From Gemmatimonadota bacterium (GTDB taxonomy: Bacteria > Latescibacterota > UBA2968 > UBA8231): a DNA stretch of 64,000 nt. The DNA lies in NCBI GenBank assembly GCA_009840005.1, contig VXOR01000020.1:10744-74743 (forward strand). Reading direction: 5' to 3'. Positions 43,407-51,982 of this stretch are shown here, piece after piece. The notes under the pieces were generated by a model. The model was not told where the DNA came from. It saw only the letters and a program-made list of their open reading frames with translations, and did not search any database. Each line of letters opens with the position of its first letter. Position 1 is the stretch's first letter. The translations under genes were made by a program, and so were the position numbers.

Positions 43407-43441
43407 GTCCGAAAATGAACAGTGATTGTTCAAAAGCGGAC
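43407..43441. promoter_or_regulatory. Dyad, probable enhancer for the NtrC-type regulator
   Basis: GTCCG-AAAA-TGAACA, five-base spacer, TGTTCA-AAAG-CGGAC: the two outer pentamers and two inner hexamers are perfectly inverted. The dyad centre is about 73 bp upstream of the -24 element of the sigma54-like promoter, where NtrC-family activators bind. Assignment to the regulator encoded at 55693 is inference. Confidence 0.6.
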
Positions 43442-43496
43442 GAAAATGCCCTATTCCGAAAAATATAAATTAAGTAAAAACAATAATTTGCCGCTT

Positions 43497-43512
43497 TGGC
43501 ACGGAATTTGTT
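43497..43512 (+). promoter_or_regulatory. Sigma54-type promoter of the ABC/TlpA operon
   Basis: TGGCACGGAATTTGTT agrees with the -24/-12 consensus (TGGCACG, four bases, TTGCW) except for T in place of C at the -12 box. It lies 31 bp before the membrane-fusion protein start and downstream of a perfect dyad. The operon itself encodes a sigma54-activating regulator. Confidence 0.65.
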
Positions 43513-43542
43513 ATACAAATGACAAGCGGAGGTATGAACCCG

Positions 43543-44802
43543 ATGAACGCTATGGACCGCCCAATAGATCCCACCTTTCTGCGACGCCAGCGCGGCAAGC
43601 GCATCGCCTATTCAGTGGTGGGAGTGGCTGCGCTCCTCTGGCTCTCTGTTTGGTTGCCCAGTTGGATCAGGCCGGCGCTGGACCCCGACCGCATTCGCAC
43701 CGCGCAAGTGCAGTGGGGCGCAGTGGAAGAGACGATTACTGCTTCGGGCACGGTGGTACCCCAGTTCGAGCAGATCATCTTCAGCCCCATCAACACGCGG
43801 CTGGTGCGCATCCTGCAAAAGCCGGGAGCCATGTTGCAGCAGGGACAGCCCATCGTCGAACTGGATTTGAACGCCGCGCGGCTCGACGTCGAGAAACGGG
43901 CCGAAGAGTTGGCCCTCAAGCAGAACCGACGCACCCAACTCGAATTGGACGAACGCAAAAGGCTGAGCGACTTGGATACGCGCTGGAAGCTGAAGAACTT
44001 GGAATTTCAGCGCTTTAAGACCCGCACCGAGCAGCTCCGCGAGTTACAGGGTTTTGGCGCAGTCTCTGAGGAAGAGTTGAGCCAAGCGCACCTGCAAGAA
44101 CAGCGCGCTGAGATTGAATTGCAGCAGCTTGAAGAAGATCGCCGCAACCTCGTCGAATCCACCCAAGCCCAGTTGGAGGCCCTGCAATTGGAGATGAATA
44201 TCCTCGAACGCGAGGTCGAGGAGGCCCGCCGCCGCTTGGAGCGCGCCCACATCCGCGCCGACAGAGACGGCGTGCTCACCGCGATTGCGCCGGAAGTAGG
44301 CGCTTCCATCAGCCAAGGCCAGGAAATCGCCCGCATCGCCGACCTCAGCTCGTTCCGCGTGGATGTCACTGTTTCCGATATCCACGCCCGCCGGCTCCAG
44401 ACCGGGCTGTGGGTGCGCTCGCGCATTAATGAGGAAGAATACGTAAAGGGCCACATCGCCCGCATCCTGCCCACGGTTGAGGGTGGGATCATCCAGCTCG
44501 AGGTCGAATTAGAGGATTCAGCGCACGCGTTGCTGCGGCCCAACCAGCGGGTCGATGCCTATATCGTCACTGCGCGCAAGGACCGCGCTCTGCGCGTCAA
44601 GCGGGGGCCGTTCATCAGCGGGCGAGAGGGCCTGCACGAGGTCTTTGTGGTGCGCGGCCAAACCGCAGTGAAGACCGAGGTGCGCATCGGTATTGCGAAT
44701 TTTGAGTACTACGAGGTAGAGGAGGGATTAATTGAGGGCGACGAGGTGATCATCTCGGATGTACAAGACTACCTGCACTTGGACGAAGTCCAGATCAAAT
44801 AA
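43543..44802 (+). CDS. HlyD/MacA-type periplasmic adaptor (membrane fusion protein)
   Basis: About 419 residues. One N-terminal membrane segment (IAYSVVGVAALLWLSVWL), lipoyl halves around TITASGTVVPQFEQ and HIRADRDGVLTAIAPEVGASI, and a long coiled coil between them (about residues 95-235, rich in EELALKQ, QLEEDRR). Beta-barrel and membrane-proximal domains end the protein. GGAGG at 43528 is ten bases before the ATG at 43543; ATGs at 43519 and 43534 are alternatives. Links the ABC permeases that follow to the outer membrane. First gene of the sigma54-type operon. Confidence 0.88.
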   Translation: MNAMDRPIDPTFLRRQRGKRIAYSVVGVAALLWLSVWLPSWIRPALDPDRIRTAQVQWGAVEETITASGTVVPQFEQIIFSPINTRLVRILQKPGAMLQQGQPIVELDLNAARLDVEKRAEELALKQNRRTQLELDERKRLSDLDTRWKLKNLEFQRFKTRTEQLRELQGFGAVSEEELSQAHLQEQRAEIELQQLEEDRRNLVESTQAQLEALQLEMNILEREVEEARRRLERAHIRADRDGVLTAIAPEVGASISQGQEIARIADLSSFRVDVTVSDIHARRLQTGLWVRSRINEEEYVKGHIARILPTVEGGIIQLEVELEDSAHALLRPNQRVDAYIVTARKDRALRVKRGPFISGREGLHEVFVVRGQTAVKTEVRIGIANFEYYEVEEGLIEGDEVIISDVQDYLHLDEVQIK

Positions 44803-44813
44803 AGGAGACTGCC

Positions 44814-45479
<666 letters not shown>

Positions 45480-45491
45480 GAGGAGGATGAG

Positions 45492-46742
45492 ATGCTAAAG
45501 AACTACATCAAAATGGCGCTCAAGGTCCTGTTGCGGCGCAAGGTCTTTACCTGCATCAGCCTCTTTACCATCAGCTTCACGCTCATGGTGCTGATGGTGA
45601 TGACGGCCTTGTTCGACCACCTCTTTGGCCCCTTCCCGCCGGAGACGCGGTCGGATCGGACGCTCGCCCTGCAGTCGATAAAAGGGGAAAAATTGGGAGA
45701 GACGGGCCAGATGGTGCAATCGCCTAGCTATGCCTTTTTGAAACGGTATGTGTCTTCACTGACCCAGGCGGAGAAGGTGTCCATTTCCGAGATCGGAAAG
45801 TCCACAGTAGCGACGTTCCGCAAAGGCGAGAAGATCGAATCCGAACTCAAGTACACGGACGGGGTATTCTGGGAGATCCTCGAATTCGACTTCCTCGAAG
45901 GCCGCCCCTATACAGTACAAGAGGTAGAGGATGGCCAACGGGTAGCCGTGATCAACGAGGCGACGCGCCAAGTGTTTTTCGGAGGGGAGCAGGCCGTGGG
46001 CAAGTACATCGAGCTCAAGGAACAAGCGTTCCGCGTGGTAGGGGTCGTATCCAATGTGCCGGCATTTCGCCAAAGGGCTTTTGCCGATATCTGGGTACCC
46101 GTCAGCGCCCAAAAAACAGATGATTACCTGCGTTACGATTCGGTGTTTAGCGGCTATCAGGCACTTATCTTGGCGCGTAGTGCGGCCGAAATCCCGCTTA
46201 TCAAAGAGGAATTCGCCGATGTGCTAACCCGGGTCGAATACCCCAATCCCGACCAAGTCAACCACATCTCTGGCCGCCCGACAACGCTGTTAGAACATAC
46301 TTTGGATGGCATATTCTCCTTTAGCATGCTAACGAGCCGTGGGTTCATGGTGCTGGTTGGCGTTCTCATCCTGCTCTTCATGCTCCTGCCGGTGGTCAGC
46401 TTAGTCAATATCAACACTACCCGCATCTTGGAGCGCGCTTCTGAGATCGGGGTGCGCAAGGCATTTGGCGGGTCTTCGCTCACCTTGGTGGGACAGTTCC
46501 TAGTAGAAAACGTGCTTCTCACGCTCTTAGGCGGTGCCTTGGGGCTGGTTTTTACTTTTCTCGTCCTACAAATGCTCGGTGCCAGCGACATTGTGCAATA
46601 CGCCGAATTCCACCTGAACCATCGCATCTTCCTCTACGGCTTGGTGATGACCCTAGTCTTCGGTCTGATTTCTGGCGTCTATCCGGCGTGGAAAATGTCG
46701 CGCCTGCATATCGTAGAGGCCCTCAGAAGGAGGAAGCAATGA
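45492..46742 (+). CDS. MacB/FtsX-type ABC permease 1
   Basis: 416 residues. N-terminal membrane helix (VFTCISLFTISFTLMVLMVM), a large MacB periplasmic core about 45-275, then the FtsX domain with three helices (MVLVGVLILLFMLLPVVSLVNINTTRI; ASEIGVRKAFGGSSLTLVGQFLVEN; FGLISGVYPAWKMSRLHIVEALR). These are the family hallmarks. GGAGG five bases before the ATG. Works with the second permease, probably as a heterodimer. Confidence 0.9.
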   Translation: MLKNYIKMALKVLLRRKVFTCISLFTISFTLMVLMVMTALFDHLFGPFPPETRSDRTLALQSIKGEKLGETGQMVQSPSYAFLKRYVSSLTQAEKVSISEIGKSTVATFRKGEKIESELKYTDGVFWEILEFDFLEGRPYTVQEVEDGQRVAVINEATRQVFFGGEQAVGKYIELKEQAFRVVGVVSNVPAFRQRAFADIWVPVSAQKTDDYLRYDSVFSGYQALILARSAAEIPLIKEEFADVLTRVEYPNPDQVNHISGRPTTLLEHTLDGIFSFSMLTSRGFMVLVGVLILLFMLLPVVSLVNINTTRILERASEIGVRKAFGGSSLTLVGQFLVENVLLTLLGGALGLVFTFLVLQMLGASDIVQYAEFHLNHRIFLYGLVMTLVFGLISGVYPAWKMSRLHIVEALRRRKQ

Positions 46743-47911
46743 TACGCCATCTCTGCAAGCTAGTCTGGAACCGCAAAAGGGCGAACGCGCTAATCGCCCT
46801 CCAGATTTTCATTTCTTTCCTGCTCGTTTTTACCACGGCCTCCCTCGCTATGGACAAAGCCGGCAATTATTGGCGACCTCTTGGATTTTCCTACGAAGAC
46901 AGGTGGGTCGTGACCTTCCACCCGGATCGGGTCAGCGGGCGGGTCGGCGGAGAGAAGCCGCCCGCGAGCCGCAGAGAGATCTATCTGGCCTTAGAGGGGT
47001 TCGACTGGATTGAATCGGTCTCCTCGGCGGATTACCTAGCCCTCCCCTATAAGCTCGGTCTTCAGGTCCCATTTACCGTAGATGGACGATTGGTCTCCAT
47101 TGGCAGTGTTTCGGACCAGTTTCATCAGACGCTCGGGCTTGACTTGGTCAGTGGGCGGTGGTTTGGCGAAGAGGACGCGGCTCTGGACTGGGAGCCGATC
47201 GTGATAACCCAGCCGCTCAGCGAGGCACTCTTTGACGATGAAGATCCCATCGGCCAAAAGATTGAAGAGTGGGAGGGATCTAACGAACGGATCATCGGGG
47301 TGGTCTCTGACTATCGCCGCCTCGGGGAGTTTACCGATCCTGGTTTCTTCGTGTTTACTCGCCAGAGTGCAGAAGAAAATCGCGGCAATTTTTTGGTCAA
47401 AGTGCGTCCCGGTACGCCGTTGGCAGCCCAAGAGCAAATCGACAAACGGCTCAAGGCCATGGCACCGGGCTACGAAGTCAAAATTACAACCTTAGCGGAT
47501 TCTCGAGCCTCGTTGTTCAAGTTGACCCTAGTGCCCCTTTTCGCCCTTGGGGTTGTCTCGGTGTTGGTACTGGGCATGGTGGCTCTGTCGTTGAGTGGCG
47601 TGTTGTGGCAGCGGACGACGCTGAGGACCGAGGAGATTGGCCTGAGAAGGGCCTTGGGCGGGTCGGCGGCCAGTATCTACGCGCAGTTGACGGGCGAGAT
47701 AGTAGCGGTCGCCAGTGTTGGCGTGATCGCTGGTCTGTTGCTCGTCTTGCAATTCCCACTGCTGGAACTGCTCAATTACACCAGCGGGATATATGCACTC
47801 AGTCTGGCCTTTGCGGCGCTGGTAATTTACGGCCTCGTAATTGTGTGTAGCCTGTATCCGGGGCGGCTGGCTTGCCAGGTTCGGCCGGTCGAGGCGCTGC
47901 ACCACGAATGA
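46739..47911 (+). CDS. MacB/FtsX-type ABC permease 2
   Basis: 390 residues from the ATG at 46739, which overlaps the stop of permease 1 (ATGA) and has AAGGAGG seven bases upstream. Same layout as permease 1: first helix about residues 15-38, periplasmic core 45-265, FtsX domain with EEIGLRRALGGSAASIYAQLTGE and CSLYPGRLACQVRPVEALH at the end. The two are diverged, which fits an obligate heterodimer of transporter halves. Confidence 0.9.
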   Translation: MIRHLCKLVWNRKRANALIALQIFISFLLVFTTASLAMDKAGNYWRPLGFSYEDRWVVTFHPDRVSGRVGGEKPPASRREIYLALEGFDWIESVSSADYLALPYKLGLQVPFTVDGRLVSIGSVSDQFHQTLGLDLVSGRWFGEEDAALDWEPIVITQPLSEALFDDEDPIGQKIEEWEGSNERIIGVVSDYRRLGEFTDPGFFVFTRQSAEENRGNFLVKVRPGTPLAAQEQIDKRLKAMAPGYEVKITTLADSRASLFKLTLVPLFALGVVSVLVLGMVALSLSGVLWQRTTLRTEEIGLRRALGGSAASIYAQLTGEIVAVASVGVIAGLLLVLQFPLLELLNYTSGIYALSLAFAALVIYGLVIVCSLYPGRLACQVRPVEALHHE

Positions 47912-47979
47912 GTCGGAATGTGGCTATCTGGAGCTCAAACAAACCCAAACGTACTTCACACATCCAAGAGGAAAATGCC

Positions 47980-49200
47980 ATGAAATCGATCAAATCTGCA
48001 ATCACCATCATCGCCACCGTCGCCACTGCGTTCATTCATGGAGTGGCCGGTGCGGAGAGTATCACGGTGAAAATGGAATCCGTGCGCGAGGATTCCGTAG
48101 AGCATCTCTTCCAGCCTGTGCTGATGCGGTTTCCGGTCGGCCCGCAGTTGACGGAAGGATTGCCCGAGATCCAATCGGTTGCCAGACTGGAGGTTCATGA
48201 ACCCCTGCACGCCCGCCTATCGTTTCTCGATTCGCCGGCTGAACCGATTGTTGTACTGGGATTGGATAGCGACGGACAGGACATTGCCTTCGTCGTGGCC
48301 GATTCGACCTCGCAACCACAGCAACTCCAGCTCACAGACGGTTTTTCCAACCTCTTTCGAGGTGAAGTCCTACAAGCCGAGTTGACTGTGCCTCCGGCTG
48401 GTCCAGCACCTGAGTTTAAACTCGAACTCGGGCTCAGCCGCGAACATAGCTCCGTTATGCACCGCAACCTCGAACTGCGGCTGGGCGAGGCCAACATGGG
48501 CGGCCAGCGCTATGCCCTAGCTCTAGTGAGGGATCCGCGTTTCGGCACCTACGCCATACCCGACGACTCGGTGGGGCTCACTTTCTATCAACTTATGATT
48601 GACCTCGACGGGGACGGGGTATTTGTGACCACTCCACTCGGCCAAACCGAGACGCTAGAGGACGAGGTTTTTGAGGGAACCAAGCCCTTCTTGATCGATG
48701 GTCAGGCCTACAGACTGATCCATGTATCGGCGACGGGGGATCAGTTGGTGATTGAACGCAGCGATCAGATGGTAACCCTTGCCGTGGGCTTCGAGATGCC
48801 GAATGTCACCGTTACTCGACTCGACAGCAGTGCTATCGAGTTGACAGCGCTGAGAGGCAAACCTGTAGTCATCAACTGGTGGCACACCGCCTGTTCGCCC
48901 TGCATCGCGGAGATGCCCGAACTCAACGAACTGGTCGAAAAGTACGCTGACCGCGACGTCGAGTTCCTCGCCATCGCCAATAATAAAATGGCAGACCTAA
49001 CGCCGTTCCTAGAGAAGCATCCGTTCATCTATGACATCGCCGTAGCGAATGATGATGCCTTGCAGATTTTCGGCGACGCCTATCCGCGTCATGTGATCCT
49101 CGACAGCAAAGGTAAAGTCGCCTACGATGTCTTTGGTTACAGTGCCGATGCCACCGACAAAATGGACGCGGTTATCGGCTCGCTGTTGAACGAGCTTTGA
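47980..49200 (+). CDS. TlpA-like thioredoxin-domain periplasmic protein, copy 1 of 3
   Basis: 406 residues. Signal peptide MKSIKSAITIIATVATAFIHGVAGA, then ~240 residues of a beta-rich domain without a family name, then a TlpA/ResA-type thioredoxin domain about 270-405 with WWHTACSPCIAEMPEL (CxxC), VEFLAIANN and the cis-proline loop YPRHVILDSKGKVAYD. AAGAGGAAA precedes the ATG. It is the first of three tandem paralogues following the transporter genes. Likely a periplasmic thiol oxidoreductase; reductant and client are unknown. Confidence 0.87.
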   Translation: MKSIKSAITIIATVATAFIHGVAGAESITVKMESVREDSVEHLFQPVLMRFPVGPQLTEGLPEIQSVARLEVHEPLHARLSFLDSPAEPIVVLGLDSDGQDIAFVVADSTSQPQQLQLTDGFSNLFRGEVLQAELTVPPAGPAPEFKLELGLSREHSSVMHRNLELRLGEANMGGQRYALALVRDPRFGTYAIPDDSVGLTFYQLMIDLDGDGVFVTTPLGQTETLEDEVFEGTKPFLIDGQAYRLIHVSATGDQLVIERSDQMVTLAVGFEMPNVTVTRLDSSAIELTALRGKPVVINWWHTACSPCIAEMPELNELVEKYADRDVEFLAIANNKMADLTPFLEKHPFIYDIAVANDDALQIFGDAYPRHVILDSKGKVAYDVFGYSADATDKMDAVIGSLLNEL

Positions 49201-49245
49201 GCTTGCCATTGCTACGCACTCCACACATCCCCATAGGAGGATGTC

Positions 49246-50502
49246 ATGAAACCGATCAAATCTGCCATCACCATCATCGCCCTCGTCGCCACTGCGTTCA
49301 GTTGTGGAATGGCTAGCGCGGAGAGTATCACGGTGAAAATGGAATCCGTGCGCGAGGATTCCGTAGAGCACCTCTTCAAGCCACCTCTGCTCATCTATGG
49401 GGGCTCGCAATTGGTGGAAGGATTACCCGAGATCCAATCGGTTGCTGGACTAGAGATTCAGGAACCTCTGCATGCCCGCTTGTCGTTTCGCGATTCACCG
49501 GCTGCACCGATTGTCCTAGTGGGATTGGATAACGACGGACAGAACATTGCCTTTGTCATTGCCGACTCCACTGCGCAACCGCAGCGACTCCAGCTCACGC
49601 GCGGTTTTTTCAAGCGCCTTCGCAGCCAAGGTGAAGTCCTGCGAGCCGAGTTGACTGTGCCCCCGGTCGGCCAAGCACCTGAGTTCAAAATCGAACTATA
49701 TATCGAGCGGATAGAAAATTCCCGCTGGGATTACGTGCATCACCGCAATCTCGAACTGCGGCTGGGTGAGGCCGAGATTGGTGGCCAGCACTATGTAGTA
49801 GCCTTAATGAGAGATCCGTCTTTTGGAACCTACTCCCTACCCGACGACTCGTTATCCGTTGACTCGTCGGAGTTCCCTGATCATAGATTCCTGATTGATC
49901 GCAACGGGAACGGCGTATTCCTAGTTCTCCCCTCTGGCCGCCAAACTGAGGAGTTGGAGAAAGAGATGTTCGGGGTCAAAGAGCCCTTCTTAATCAACGA
50001 TCAACTTTACAAATTGGCGGATGTATCGGCGACGGGGGATCAGTTAGTAATCGAGCGCAGCCATCAAGAGATCGCCCTCGCTGTGGGATTCGAGATGCCC
50101 AACGTCGCCGTTACTCGGCTCGACGGCAGCACTATCGACCTGACGGCACTACGCGGCAAGCCCGTGGTCCTCAACTGGTGGCACACCACCTGTTCGCCCT
50201 GCATCGCGGAGATCCCCGAACTCAACAAGCTGGTCGAGAAATACAAGGGTCGCGACGTCGAGTTCCTCGCTATCGCCAATAACGAAATGGCAGAGTTGCC
50301 GCCGTTCCTGAAGAGACATCCGTTTTCCTATGACATCGTCTTGGGGAACGGCGAGGCCATGCGCGTTCTCGGCCAGGCCTATCCGCGTCATGTAATTGTC
50401 AACAGCAAAGGCAAAGTCGTCCTAGATTTCAGTGGTGGCAGTTCTGGTATCATTAGTCAGATCGACGCGGTTATCAGCTCGCTGTTGGTGAGTGAGCTTT
50501 GA
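49246..50502 (+). CDS. TlpA-like thioredoxin-domain periplasmic protein, copy 2 of 3
   Basis: 418 residues, closely related to the flanking copies: same signal peptide type (MKPIKSAITIIALVATAFSCGMASA), nearly identical ESITVKMESVREDSVEHLF start, same domain order. Active site is WWHTTCSPCIAEIPEL. The middle domain has about ten extra residues (SSEFPDHRFLIDRNGNG). Followed by the same leader (CTACGCACTCCACACATCC) that precedes copies 2 and 3. GGAGG before ATG at 49246. Confidence 0.88.
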   Translation: MKPIKSAITIIALVATAFSCGMASAESITVKMESVREDSVEHLFKPPLLIYGGSQLVEGLPEIQSVAGLEIQEPLHARLSFRDSPAAPIVLVGLDNDGQNIAFVIADSTAQPQRLQLTRGFFKRLRSQGEVLRAELTVPPVGQAPEFKIELYIERIENSRWDYVHHRNLELRLGEAEIGGQHYVVALMRDPSFGTYSLPDDSLSVDSSEFPDHRFLIDRNGNGVFLVLPSGRQTEELEKEMFGVKEPFLINDQLYKLADVSATGDQLVIERSHQEIALAVGFEMPNVAVTRLDGSTIDLTALRGKPVVLNWWHTTCSPCIAEIPELNKLVEKYKGRDVEFLAIANNEMAELPPFLKRHPFSYDIVLGNGEAMRVLGQAYPRHVIVNSKGKVVLDFSGGSSGIISQIDAVISSLLVSEL

Positions 50503-50546
50503 GCGTTCCATTGCTACGCACTCCACACATCCCAGAAGAGGATACC

Positions 50547-51770
50547 ATGAAATCGATCAAATCTGTAATCACTATAATCGCCCTCGTTGCCACGGCGTTC
50601 AGTTGTGGACCAGCCAGCGCGGAGAGTATCACGGTGAAAATGGAATCCGTGCGCGAGGATTCCGTAGAGCATCTCTTCCAGCCTTCTCTGATGCGCGCCT
50701 TGGGCGGCCCGCAGTTGGTGGAAGGATTGCCCGAGATTCAATCGGTTGCCGAGCTAGAAATCCATGAGCCCCTGCACGCCCGCCTATCGTTCAAAGATTC
50801 GCCGGCTGAGCCGATTGTCATAGTGGGGCAGGATAGCGAGGGAGAGGACGTTGCCTTCGCCGTGACCGATTCCACCGCGCAGCCGCAGCAACTCCAGTTC
50901 ACTAGCGATTTTTTTGACCGCATTCGAGATGAAGCTCTGTACGCTGAGCTAACCTTACCCCCGGCTGGCCAAGAACCTGGGCTCAAGCTCGAACTCTTGA
51001 TCAATCGGGGAAAATACAATGCCGTGCTGCACCGCAATCTCGAACTGCGGCTGGGCAAGGCCGACATTGGCGGCCAACGCTATGCCATAGCCCTAGTGAG
51101 AGATTCGGATTTCGTCACCTACACCCTGCCCCCTGATTCACTTGAGTGGACTTTACATCAGCTCATGGTTGACCGCGACGGGGACGGGGTGTTCCTGACC
51201 CACCTATACGGCCAAACCGAGGTGCTAGAGGACGAAGTTTTCGGGGTCAACGAACCCTTCTTAATCGACGGTCAGGCCTACAAACTGGCCCATGTGTCGG
51301 CGACGGGAGATCAGTTGGTGATCGAGCCCAGCGATCAAACGGTCGCCCTCGCCGTGGGCTTTGAGATGCCCAATGTCACCGTTACTCGGCTCGACAGCAG
51401 TGCTATAGAGTTGACGGCACTGCGCGGTAAGCCCGTGGTCATTAACTGGTGGCAAACCTTCTGTCCACCCTGCATCACGGAGATTCCCGAACTCAACGAA
51501 CTGGTCGAGAAGTACGCCGATCGCGATGTTGAATTCCTCGCCATTGCCAACAATGAAATGGCGGAGTTGACGCCGTTTTTGGAGAAGCATCCGTTTACCT
51601 TTGACATCGCTTTGGCGGATGACGAGACCGTGCATGTTTTCGGCCAAACTTATCCGCGTCATGTGATCATAGACGGCGACGGCAAAGTCGCCTACGATAT
51701 CTTTGGCTACAGTCCCGATACCGCTGACAGGATCGATATGGTTATCGGCTCGCTGTTGAGCGAGCTTTGA
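50547..51770 (+). CDS. TlpA-like thioredoxin-domain periplasmic protein, copy 3 of 3
   Basis: 407 residues. Signal peptide MKSIKSVITIIALVATAFSCGPASA, shared N-terminal core, and thioredoxin domain with WWQTFCPPCITEIPEL. The active site is CPPC rather than CSPC, which should change its redox potential, so the copies may have split roles. Conserved YPRHVIIDGDGKVAYD loop. AGAGGATA precedes the ATG at 50547. Followed by a 109-bp tandem duplication. Confidence 0.88.
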   Translation: MKSIKSVITIIALVATAFSCGPASAESITVKMESVREDSVEHLFQPSLMRALGGPQLVEGLPEIQSVAELEIHEPLHARLSFKDSPAEPIVIVGQDSEGEDVAFAVTDSTAQPQQLQFTSDFFDRIRDEALYAELTLPPAGQEPGLKLELLINRGKYNAVLHRNLELRLGKADIGGQRYAIALVRDSDFVTYTLPPDSLEWTLHQLMVDRDGDGVFLTHLYGQTEVLEDEVFGVNEPFLIDGQAYKLAHVSATGDQLVIEPSDQTVALAVGFEMPNVTVTRLDSSAIELTALRGKPVVINWWQTFCPPCITEIPELNELVEKYADRDVEFLAIANNEMAELTPFLEKHPFTFDIALADDETVHVFGQTYPRHVIIDGDGKVAYDIFGYSPDTADRIDMVIGSLLSEL

Positions 51771-51982
51771 GCATTCTACAAGCATTCACCGGAACTACCA
51801 GTTTTGAAGATGGTTCTGCTATAGGCATTTCACCACGAATGAGTTGGGATGTTATGGACTGCAAAAAGACTAACTTTGAGTGTTCTACAAGTATTCACCG
51901 GAACTACTAGTTTTGAAGATGGTTCTGCTATAGGCACTGCATTACGAATGAGTTGGGAGATTATGGACTGCAAAAAGATTAA
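51765..51982 (+). repeat. 109-bp tandem duplication upstream of the DUF5686 gene
   Basis: Copies at 51765-51873 and 51874-51982 share nearly all bases (CTTTGAG, TCTACAAG.ATTCACCGGAA, TTTTGAAGATGGTTCTGCTA, GAATGAGTTGGGA, TATGGACTGCAAAAAGA). Each contains a ribosome-site-like GGGA and a start MDCKK; only the second leads into the long gene, the first ends after 18 codons. Confidence 0.85.
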
